A stretch of 19,893 bases of DNA. Source: JBDKGV01 sp039798005 (GTDB lineage Bacteria; Fibrobacterota; Fibrobacteria; UBA5070). The translations under genes were made by a program, and so were the position numbers. The DNA is taken from NCBI GenBank assembly GCA_039798005.1, contig JBDKGV010000033.1, positions 1 to 19,893 of the forward strand. The letters run 5' to 3'. Numbering within the stretch: position 1 is the first letter of the stretch; each line of letters starts with the position of its first letter. Below are positions 6,170 through 12,957 of this stretch, in pieces. The notes beneath the pieces are model-generated. The model had not been told where the DNA came from and searched no databases. It worked only from the letters and a program-made list of their open reading frames with translations.

Positions 6170-8338
6170 GTGGCTGAACAGGTCGCTGACCGCAGCGCAA
6201 AGATCTTCCACGAATCCTGGTACCGCATCGCTTCGCAGCGCGCGAGCCTGCGCTCCAGCGTACGCATCCATCGCCAGTTCTACCGCGGCGTGAAGTGGTA
6301 CGTCCTGTTCGATCCGTTCACCAACCAGTACTACCGCCTGGAGCAGGGCGCATGGGAGTTCGTGGTGCGGCTCGACAGCCGGCGCACCATCGAGGAGGTG
6401 TGGTACGAGCTGTTGCGTCTCGATCCCGACAACGCACCGGGACAAGGCGAGGTCATCGACATCCTGGCCCAGCTCTACCAGGCCAACATGCTCCACTACG
6501 ATCTCGCGCAGGACGGGCAAAAGCTGTTCGAGCGCAAGCAGAGGAAGGATCAGCAGAAGCTTCGATCCAATCTCCTGAACATCCTGTTCCTGCGCATCCC
6601 CCTGCTGGATCCCGACTCGCTTCTCAAGCGGTTCATGCCCCTGATCCGGCTGCTGTTCTCCAGGGCCGGACTGCTCGTCTGGCTTGCCGTGGTGGGAACG
6701 GGCGTCAAGTTCGCGCTGGACAACTTCGACAGGATCAAGGACCAGGCCCAAGGGGTGCTGGCTCCGTCGAACCTGTTCCTGCTCTACATCTGCGGCTTCC
6801 TGATCAAGGTGATCCACGAGACGGGGCACGCCTGCGCCGTGCGGCGCCACGGCGGCGAGGTCCACGCCATGGGCGTGATGTTCATGATGCTTGCGCCTCT
6901 GCCGTACACCGACGCCACCGCATCCTGGTCGTTCCGCTCCAAGGCGCAGCGGGTGCTGGTGGCTTCAAGCGGCATGCTCTTCGAGTTCTTCGTGGCGGGC
7001 CTTGCCGCCATCGCATGGACCTGGCTGGGCGGTGGCGCCGCCAAGTCGGTGGCGTACAACGTCCTGTTCCTGGCTTCGGTCACCACGATCCTGTTCAACA
7101 TCAACCCGTTGATGAAGTTCGACGGCTACTACATCCTGGCCGACCTTCTGGACATGCCCAATCTTCAGAAGCACGCGGGCGAGCACCTGAAGCACCTGCT
7201 GGAGCGGTACGCCTTCGGCAAGCACGACTCCCGCACCCCGGCGCGATCCATGCGCGACGCGTGGATCTTCGGCCTGTACGGCATCCTCAGCCATGCCTAC
7301 AAGTTCCTGCTTTTCGGGGGCATCCTCATCACCATCTCACAGCATTACATGCTGCTTGCCGTGGTCATGGGCGCGCTCATCCTGCTCACCTGGGTGGCCA
7401 TGCCCCTGTGGAAGTTCGTCCGTTACGTGTTCTTCGGACCCGAGCTCCAGCGCGTCCGCCCCCGTGCCGTCCGGACCACGCTCCTTTCCCTGGGCGGCCT
7501 GTTCGCCACCCTCGCCTGGCTCCCCGTCCCCGACACCTTCACCGCTCCGGGTGTCGTGCAAGCCCAAGTCCGCACGGTGGTGGTGGCCCAGACGTCCGGC
7601 CGGGTGACCAGTTGCCACCCGTCCACCCGGCAGGTGAGGCCGGGTGACACTCTCCTTCAACTCGTCAACCCGGAACTGGACGACCGCATCGACCAAACCC
7701 GCAGTCAGCTTTCCGAGACCGCCGATCGTTTCCGCCAAGCCCTCGAAGGCCATCCTGAGGACATGATGCCGATCGACCGGAGAAGGGAGGCGCTTGAACA
7801 GGAATTGTCAAAGCTCCTCCAGGATCGCCGGAACCTCTCCGTCCTGGCCACCCAGGCGGGAATCTGGTCCTCCCCTCGCTCCGCGGACCTGGAAGGCAAG
7901 TGGATGGTCAAGGGAGACTCGCTGGGAGAGGTCATCGACACCTCCCGTTTCGACTTCGTGGCCGCCATTGCCCAAAGCGAGGTCTCCCGGCTGTTCACGC
8001 ATCCTCCCCGAGACCTTGAGGCGCGCATCAAAGGGCACGCCGGCGAAAGCCTCCCGCTGGACTCGTTGCGGGTGATCCCGATGGAGCGCAACGAATTGCC
8101 GTCCCTTGCCATCTCGTGGCAGGGCGGCGGCGAGCTGGAGGTCGCCCAAGGCCCCGGCGGAAAGATCCGGACCGTCGAGCCCTTCTACGAGGTGCGCGCC
8201 CATCTTGCCCCGACGCCCGGAGTCCCGTTGCTTCAAGGACGATCGGGCAAGATCCGCTTCGTCCTGGGCTGGTCGCCTCTGCTGCCCCAGCTCTGGCGCA
8301 AGCTTCGCCAAGAACTCCAGAAATACTATCGCGTATGA
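6170..8338 (+). CDS. PqqD-like / M50 site-2-protease-like polytopic protein with HlyD-type C-terminal module
   Basis: A 722-residue protein with three parts. Residues about 30-111 resemble the PqqD-like winged-helix fold, the type used as the peptide-recognition element in RiPP pathways. Residues about 155-455 are a polytopic membrane region with M50 (site-2 protease) signatures: zinc motif HETGH (His216, Glu217, His220) and a second motif NPLMKFDGYY with Asp318 as expected third ligand, so the metalloprotease site looks intact. Residues about 458-722 are a periplasmic adaptor-like module with a lipoyl-like segment (SGRVTSCHPSTRQVRPGD), a helical hairpin and a beta-barrel tail. The GTG start at 6170 follows GGAAAG right after the upstream stop. 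Its TGA overlaps the next gene's ATG (ATGA). It is likely the inner-membrane core of the export system, either a transport scaffold or a protease acting on the exported substrate. Which of these applies cannot be told from sequence. Confidence 0.85.
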   Translation: MAEQVADRSAKIFHESWYRIASQRASLRSSVRIHRQFYRGVKWYVLFDPFTNQYYRLEQGAWEFVVRLDSRRTIEEVWYELLRLDPDNAPGQGEVIDILAQLYQANMLHYDLAQDGQKLFERKQRKDQQKLRSNLLNILFLRIPLLDPDSLLKRFMPLIRLLFSRAGLLVWLAVVGTGVKFALDNFDRIKDQAQGVLAPSNLFLLYICGFLIKVIHETGHACAVRRHGGEVHAMGVMFMMLAPLPYTDATASWSFRSKAQRVLVASSGMLFEFFVAGLAAIAWTWLGGGAAKSVAYNVLFLASVTTILFNINPLMKFDGYYILADLLDMPNLQKHAGEHLKHLLERYAFGKHDSRTPARSMRDAWIFGLYGILSHAYKFLLFGGILITISQHYMLLAVVMGALILLTWVAMPLWKFVRYVFFGPELQRVRPRAVRTTLLSLGGLFATLAWLPVPDTFTAPGVVQAQVRTVVVAQTSGRVTSCHPSTRQVRPGDTLLQLVNPELDDRIDQTRSQLSETADRFRQALEGHPEDMMPIDRRREALEQELSKLLQDRRNLSVLATQAGIWSSPRSADLEGKWMVKGDSLGEVIDTSRFDFVAAIAQSEVSRLFTHPPRDLEARIKGHAGESLPLDSLRVIPMERNELPSLAISWQGGGELEVAQGPGGKIRTVEPFYEVRAHLAPTPGVPLLQGRSGKIRFVLGWSPLLPQLWRKLRQELQKYYRV

Positions 8339-10347
8339 GATGCGCCCCGCTGCCCATCCAGGCGATCAATGACGATTTTCGGCTCACCGACCTGAATCGC
8401 CGCCCGAAGATCAGCAAGGGGTTGGACGCGTTGCTCTCGCGTACGACCGGGCGCTTCAAGGGAAGTCGCCGGAAGCAGCGGCGAATCCTCGCGTTGGCCG
8501 GTCGCATCGACGAGACTTCGCGCGAATACGCCGACTGGAGCCAGGACCGGCTGCAAACGGAACTGTCCCATGTGCGCAGCGCGTTCAGGCTTCGCGGGGA
8601 GCAAAGCCGCGAGGCGCTCCCGAAGGCGATGGCCCTGATCCAGGAATCCGTGCAGCGCACCTTGGGATACCGCCCCTACGTCGTCCAGCTCGCCGGCGTT
8701 CTCGCCCTCCAGGAGGGATTCATCGCCGAGATGTCCACCGGCGAAGGCAAGACCGTCACCATCGCGATGGCTGCCGTCCTGCGGGGCTGGTCCGGACACC
8801 CGACCCATGTGATCACGGCAAACGACTACCTCGCCTCCCGCGATGCCCAGATCATGGCACCGCTCTTCCAGTGGTGCGGCGTGAGCGTGGGCAGCGTCAC
8901 GGGCGAGATGCAGCCCCGGGAACGCAAGACCGGCTGGAGCCGGGACGTCACCTACACCACGGCCAAGGAGGCCCTGGCGGACTTCCTGCGCGACCGCATC
9001 GCCTTGGGTTCGCAACAGGGCTTCCAACGCCGGCAGATCCAAAGCGCGTCGGGAAATCCCGCCCGGGCGCACCAAGGCATCGCCATGCGCGGGGTGCACA
9101 CGGCCATCGTGGACGAGGCGGACAACGTGCTGATCGACGAGGCGGTGACCCCGCTCATCATCTCGCGCCAGGAGCCGAACGCCCCTTTCGCCCAAGCCTG
9201 CCGGTTTGCGATCGGCATCGCCTCCCGGCTGGAAAAGGGAATCGACTACGAGCCGCAGGAAACCTTCCGGACCATCCGGTTCCTGCGCGACATCGAGGAC
9301 TGCATCCGCGATGCCCGGCAAGAACTGGGCGAGCACCCGTTCTCGGGAGTGTTCTTCCAGAAGGATCTCGTCCGCCAGGCCCTGGTCGCCAGGGAGTTCT
9401 TCCACCGGGATCGCCAGTACGTGGTGGAGGAAGGAAAGGTCGTGATCGTCGACGAGTCCACCGGCCGCAAGATGCCGATGCGCACCTGGAGCGCAGGACT
9501 TCACCAGCTGGTCGAGGCCAAGGAGGGTCTCGAGATGACCCCCGTGCAGGAAACCCAGGCCCGCCTGAGCTTCCAGCGTTACTTCCGGTTCCACCGGGTC
9601 TTCGCCGGCATGACAGGAACCGGCAAGGAGGCGGCAGGGGAATTCTGGCACATCTACGGGGTCCCCGTCCTGACCATTCCCAATCACCGGCCATCGCGCC
9701 GACGGGTCCTTCCCTTGAGACTTTTCCGTTCCCATGCCGACAAGCTCGACGCCATCCTCGACGAGGTCGCCACGGTTCACGGCACCGGACGGCCCGTGCT
9801 GATCGGCACGCGCAACGTGCATGCAAGCGAGGAACTGGCGCAGCGGCTCGCGGCGCGGGGGCTTGCCTGCAAGGTCGTCAATGCCATCCGGCAGGCCGAG
9901 GAAGCCGAAGTGATCGCGATCGCGGGCCGGACGGGCGCCATCACCGTCGCCACCAACATGGCCGGTCGCGGCACCGACATCCATCTGCCGCGCGACGTCG
10001 AAGCTTCGGGCGGGCTCCATGTGATCGCCAGCGAATGCCATTCCTCCTCCCGGATCGATCGCCAGCTTTTCGGGCGCAGTGCCCGCCAAGGCGACCAGGG
10101 CAGCGCCGTCCCCTTCGCATGCATGGAGGACGACCTGCTGCGTCAGAACCTGCCCGCACCGATCCTTGGATTCTCATCCCTCCTGCTTGACTTGGCGCCG
10201 ACTCTCTCCCGGTTCCTAGGGCCGGTCCTGGTCGGGACCGCCCAGTGGCTGGCGCAACGCTCCGACTTCAAAAGTCGTTTTCAGGTCCAGGAGACGGACA
10301 CCTGGCTCGACGACTCCCTGTCCTTCTCCCGCGACGACGTGAACTGA
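8335..10347 (+). CDS. SecA-like ATPase lacking most of the SecA C-terminal region
   Basis: A 670-residue protein of the SecA family; typical SecA has about 800-900 residues. The motor is complete by motif: a Q-motif-like RPYVVQLAG, Walker A MSTGEGKT (133-140), NDYLASRDA, Walker B and following helix VDEADNVLIDEAVTPLIIS (259-277, where SecA has DEVDSILIDEARTPLIIS), a region matching the preprotein cross-linking domain and its return strand (VVIVDESTGRKM, LHQLVEAKEG), GMTGT (425-429), ATNMAGRGTD (539-548) and GRSARQGD (580-587). Only about 83 residues follow, so most of the helical scaffold, the helical wing with the two-helix finger, and the zinc-binding tail are absent. The start ATG at 8335 overlaps the upstream TGA and needs no separate ribosome site. 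The stop overlaps the next ATG. This is an accessory SecA paralogue, not the housekeeping translocase, and is probably the energy source of this export operon (inference). Confidence 0.9.
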   Translation: MRCAPLPIQAINDDFRLTDLNRRPKISKGLDALLSRTTGRFKGSRRKQRRILALAGRIDETSREYADWSQDRLQTELSHVRSAFRLRGEQSREALPKAMALIQESVQRTLGYRPYVVQLAGVLALQEGFIAEMSTGEGKTVTIAMAAVLRGWSGHPTHVITANDYLASRDAQIMAPLFQWCGVSVGSVTGEMQPRERKTGWSRDVTYTTAKEALADFLRDRIALGSQQGFQRRQIQSASGNPARAHQGIAMRGVHTAIVDEADNVLIDEAVTPLIISRQEPNAPFAQACRFAIGIASRLEKGIDYEPQETFRTIRFLRDIEDCIRDARQELGEHPFSGVFFQKDLVRQALVAREFFHRDRQYVVEEGKVVIVDESTGRKMPMRTWSAGLHQLVEAKEGLEMTPVQETQARLSFQRYFRFHRVFAGMTGTGKEAAGEFWHIYGVPVLTIPNHRPSRRRVLPLRLFRSHADKLDAILDEVATVHGTGRPVLIGTRNVHASEELAQRLAARGLACKVVNAIRQAEEAEVIAIAGRTGAITVATNMAGRGTDIHLPRDVEASGGLHVIASECHSSSRIDRQLFGRSARQGDQGSAVPFACMEDDLLRQNLPAPILGFSSLLLDLAPTLSRFLGPVLVGTAQWLAQRSDFKSRFQVQETDTWLDDSLSFSRDDVN

Positions 10348-11951
10348 TGACCTTCGCAACCATCAAACGCTTCATGCCATTGGGACTCCTCGCAGGCGCG
10401 AGCGCCTTCGCGACCGGCTCCGACTCCTCAGTGACCGCGGACGCCGCAACCGACTCCGTGAGATTGGCGGAAACCGCCCTGTCCCGGTCACCCAGCCCGT
10501 CCCGACCTGCGATGGAGCCCGTGGCCCCGGCCGTCAAGACCCAGCCGCTCACCCTTGATGCCGCGACCCGCATCGTGATCCGGACCAATCCGGACATCCA
10601 GCAGGCAAGGGCCCGATGGCTGGGAAGCATCAGCGTCCGCAAGTCGGCTTGGGGCGATTTCGAGCCCCGCCTCACCGGCAAGTACAACCATCAGAAGACG
10701 ACCCTTCCCGGCCCTTGGAATGAACTCAAGGACGAGTACAAACTGGGCGTCCAAGGACTTCTGCCCACGACCACCCAGTACGACCTGGGATTCCGTCACA
10801 CCGGCACGCTTCACAGCGCCACCCTGTCCGATGCGTTCTTCGGACTCACCCTCAGGCAGCCGGTCCTGCGCGGCGTTTGGTACGACGGCGCGATGTCGAA
10901 CCTGCGCATCGCCTCCGACGAGGAGCGCAAGCTCTACCACCAACTGCGGTCCGGGCTTTCGCAGACGCTTGGCAAGCTGCATTCATCGTACTGGGATTGC
11001 TTCTACGCATCGCGACTGCTGGAGTTCGAGGATCAATCGGTCAGGATCGCCCAGGATCTGCTGCGCGACGGAAGCCAGCGCATCGCAAGCGGCAAGATCT
11101 CGTCCCTTGATCTGGAGAAGCTCAGCTCGGAACTGGCCCTGCGGCTTTCACGACGGCACGAGGCGAGAAAGATGCTCGAGGAGTCGCGCAACCAGTTCGC
11201 CCTCCTGCTGTCGGGATCGGACTCGGTATGGCCGCATGATTTCGAGATTGCACTTCCCGCAGGCCTGGAGTTCGACTCCCTGAGCAGCTCACGCCCCCGC
11301 ACGGATTCCATCGAGTTGCTGCATCCCGATGTGCTGGCGCAGAGGTTCGATCTGGCACGCGCCGAGAAGTCGATGAACGCCCACAAGAACCTGCGCCTTC
11401 CGCAGGTCGACTTGATCGGATCCTACGGTTATTCCTCCACGGCCAAGACCGGTCATGTCGCCATGCGGCAGTTCCAGGACGCCCCTCAGACGCAGATGTC
11501 CGCAGGCGTGGAAATTGAGTTCCCCCTGCTCGGCAACATCAAGGAGCGCCAACTGGTGCACTCGGAGGAGCAGAACGTCCGTGCCTCCAAGAGCCGCCTT
11601 CAGCAGTACCTGATCCAGCTTCGCAAGCAAGCCGATCTGTTGCAGGAGCAGGTGACCCGATATGTCGATCAGGTTCGTCAGGAACGGATCGCCGTGAAGT
11701 TCCACCAAAACGAACTGGAATCGGAATACGTGAAATTGAAGGCCGGCAAGAGCAACATCCATCCCGTCTACGAGATCGAGGAGAAGCTGCGCGACGCGCA
11801 GCGACGCCTCCTTGACGTTCTTCGCTCCTGCGAACTCGCCCGCATGGAACTGGACCGGACCCACGGACATTTCTTGCGTCAGCAAGGGATTGAATCCTTC
11901 CAGGACGGCGAGTCGCTGCTGCTTGAGGAGTTGCTGCTCGACGCCCGATGA
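10347..11951 (+). CDS. TolC-family outer-membrane factor
   Basis: A 534-residue protein of a typical length for the family. An N-terminal signal peptide (IKRFMPLGLLAGASAFATG) is followed by a low-complexity Ser/Ala/Pro linker (to about residue 62). Then comes the two-repeat outer-membrane efflux protein domain: LTLDAATRIVIRTNPDIQQA opens the first repeat, and HPDVLAQRFDLARAEKSMNA with LPQVDLIGSYGYSS opens the second. Long amphipathic helices lie between and after these. Such proteins form trimeric channels through the outer membrane and a periplasmic alpha-barrel that docks with HlyD-type adaptors. The ATG at 10347 overlaps the SecA-like gene stop (TGATG). It is the last gene of the operon. 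With adaptors but no ABC or RND pump nearby, its partner is presumably the M50-like/SecA-like complex. Confidence 0.9.
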   Translation: MTFATIKRFMPLGLLAGASAFATGSDSSVTADAATDSVRLAETALSRSPSPSRPAMEPVAPAVKTQPLTLDAATRIVIRTNPDIQQARARWLGSISVRKSAWGDFEPRLTGKYNHQKTTLPGPWNELKDEYKLGVQGLLPTTTQYDLGFRHTGTLHSATLSDAFFGLTLRQPVLRGVWYDGAMSNLRIASDEERKLYHQLRSGLSQTLGKLHSSYWDCFYASRLLEFEDQSVRIAQDLLRDGSQRIASGKISSLDLEKLSSELALRLSRRHEARKMLEESRNQFALLLSGSDSVWPHDFEIALPAGLEFDSLSSSRPRTDSIELLHPDVLAQRFDLARAEKSMNAHKNLRLPQVDLIGSYGYSSTAKTGHVAMRQFQDAPQTQMSAGVEIEFPLLGNIKERQLVHSEEQNVRASKSRLQQYLIQLRKQADLLQEQVTRYVDQVRQERIAVKFHQNELESEYVKLKAGKSNIHPVYEIEEKLRDAQRRLLDVLRSCELARMELDRTHGHFLRQQGIESFQDGESLLLEELLLDAR

Positions 11952-11992
11952 GCCTCCCCGAGGTCCTCATCCGACGATCCCGGCGCACGCAC

Positions 11993-12028
11993 AAAAAAGC
12001 CGCTCAACCAAGATCGGGCTGAGCGGCT
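11993..12028 (-). terminator. Rho-independent terminator of the CBM48-type gene
   Basis: On the minus strand, AGCCGCTCA (12028-12020) pairs perfectly with TGAGCGGCT (12006-11998) across a 13-base loop and is followed by a run of T (TTTTTT, 11998-11993). It sits 24 bases beyond the stop at 12053. The same hairpin faces the end of the plus-strand TolC-type gene at 11951 but lacks a good T run on that strand, so it may only weakly stop that operon. Confidence 0.9.
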
Positions 12029-12052
12029 CGTTTCAGGAATTCCGGAAACGGA

Positions 12053-12787
12053 TCAGGTCACGATCAGCAGGTTGTTCAGGCCGTGCGGGCCTTCGATCAC
12101 CTCGGACTCGGGGTCGTGTTCCCACGAGCCGTCGAACACCAGACGGTATTCGTAGCGACCCGGTGCGACCAGCACGATGCCGCGCCACACGCCGTCTTCG
12201 GTGCGGGAAAGGTTGATGGGCTCCCAACCGCTGAACTCGCCGGCAACGGCAACGCTGCCCGAAGCCGGAGCATACTTCTCGAAGAAGACTTCCCTCAAGG
12301 CTCCCTTGGCCTTGGGAGCCTTGGCCGGAGCCTTCGCGGGTGCGGCCTTGGCAGCAGGCTTGGCGGCTGCCTTGGGGGCAGGAGCCGCCACCTTGGCCGG
12401 GGCGGCAGGCTTGGCAGCGACAGCCTTCTTCGGAGCTTCCACGACGGCGGCCTTCTTGGCGGGCACGGCCTTCGCGGGTGCTGCCTTGGCAACAACCTTC
12501 GGGGCGGGGACGGCAGCCTTGGCGGCCACGGCCTTCTTCGGAGCTTCCACGACGGCGGCCTTCTTGGCGGGCGCGACCTTCGCGGGTGCAGCCTTGGCAA
12601 CAGCCTTCGGGGCGGGGGCGGCGGCCTTGGTGGCCACGGCCTTCTTCGGAGCTTCCACGACGGCAGCCTTCTTGGCTGGTGCGGCCTTCGCGGGAGCTGC
12701 CTTGGCGGCGGGCTTTGCGACGGCGGTGGGCTTGGGGGCGGCAACCTTTGCGGGTGCCTTGCTTGCGCTCTTGCGGACAGGGCTCAT
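12053..12787 (-). CDS. Ala/Lys/Pro-repeat protein with C-terminal CBM48/AMPK-type glycogen-binding domain
   Basis: A 244-residue protein without a signal peptide. Residues about 1-160 are a low-complexity, highly basic Ala/Lys/Pro tail like histone H1 or AlgP C-terminal tails, with a 36-residue unit (KKAAVVEAPKKAVA core) repeated about three times. Residues about 164-244 form a compact beta domain of the CBM48/AMPK glycogen-binding type: VAVAGEFSGWEPINLSRTED, then VWRGIVLVAPGRYEYRLVFDG and a closing NNLLIV. Such domains bind alpha-glucans or serve as N-terminal modules of glycogen enzymes, but no enzyme is attached here. The start at 12787 is preferred because AGAGGG lies about 7 bases upstream; an ATG two codons earlier (12793) is almost in contact with that site. 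It has its own promoter and terminator. The basic tail may bind nucleic acid or another polyanion; this is inference. Confidence 0.85.
   Translation of the reverse strand: MSPVRKSASKAPAKVAAPKPTAVAKPAAKAAPAKAAPAKKAAVVEAPKKAVATKAAAPAPKAVAKAAPAKVAPAKKAAVVEAPKKAVAAKAAVPAPKVVAKAAPAKAVPAKKAAVVEAPKKAVAAKPAAPAKVAAPAPKAAAKPAAKAAPAKAPAKAPKAKGALREVFFEKYAPASGSVAVAGEFSGWEPINLSRTEDGVWRGIVLVAPGRYEYRLVFDGSWEHDPESEVIEGPHGLNNLLIVT
12423..12710 (-). repeat. 108-base in-frame tandem repeat within the Ala/Lys/Pro tail
   Basis: The block gccttcttcggagcttccac starts at 12423, 12531 and 12639, exactly 108 bases apart, which is 36 codons. Units one and two are near-identical over their full length. Unit three degenerates after about 12705. 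The period keeps the reading frame, so unit gain or loss would change tail length without breaking the gene. Confidence 0.85.
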
Positions 12788-12833
12788 GTTCATTCCCTCT
12801 GTTGGACAGACCCGGAAAACCGGTGTTGATACT

Positions 12834-12862
12834 ACGATAGCCAATTGTGGAGAAATTGTCCA
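12834..12862 (-). promoter_or_regulatory. Likely promoter of the CBM48-type gene
   Basis: Read on the minus strand there is TGGACA (12862-12857) as -35 and TATCGT (12839-12834) as -10, with exactly 17 bases between. This lies about 45 bases before the start at 12787. The -35 box falls inside an inverted repeat (12846-12864), which could be an operator. Confidence 0.55.
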
Positions 12863-12864
12863 CA
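12846..12864. promoter_or_regulatory. Inverted repeat with DnaA-box-like arms over the promoter
   Basis: TGTGGA (12846-12851) and TCCACA (12859-12864) are perfect inverted arms with a 7-base spacer. The right arm lies in TTGTCCACA (12856-12864), and the left arm read on the minus strand lies in TTCTCCACA. Both are close to the DnaA-box consensus TTATNCACA, and TTGTCCACA is the form favoured in some high-GC genomes. It could be a DnaA site or a binding site for another dimeric regulator. Confidence 0.4.
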
Positions 12865-12957
12865 GAGGAGATGCCACAATGTGCGTTCATCCACTCAATG
12901 ACAAATTCTGTCGAGCTGTCGCGGACACCGGCCCTGAACGGCCGATGCCGACAGGAC

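Noticed and set aside
3950..6865. A 971-codon open frame on the minus strand spanning the divergent promoter and antisense to the GAF-adaptor gene
   Set aside because: It covers two genes with clear domains and the intergenic region, and its translation shows no family motifs. Its length comes from codon bias on the coding strand.
8335..10347. Calling this gene the housekeeping secA
   Set aside because: It lacks the C-terminal third of SecA and sits inside an adaptor/TolC operon, so a specialised paralogue is more likely.
4316..11951. Calling the operon an ordinary type I secretion or RND efflux system
   Set aside because: No ABC transporter (no LSGGQ-type signature) and no RND-sized permease is encoded. 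The only ATPase has SecA motifs and the only polytopic protein has M50 motifs.
11998..12028. Strong terminator for the plus-strand TolC operon
   Set aside because: The stem is perfect, but on the plus strand it is followed by CGTTTC, not a T run. The T run exists only on the minus strand, so it is assigned to the minus-strand gene.
12423..12710. Possible CRISPR array at the regular 108-base repeats
   Set aside because: There are no unique spacers between short repeats. The whole unit repeats in tandem and is in frame within a protein gene.
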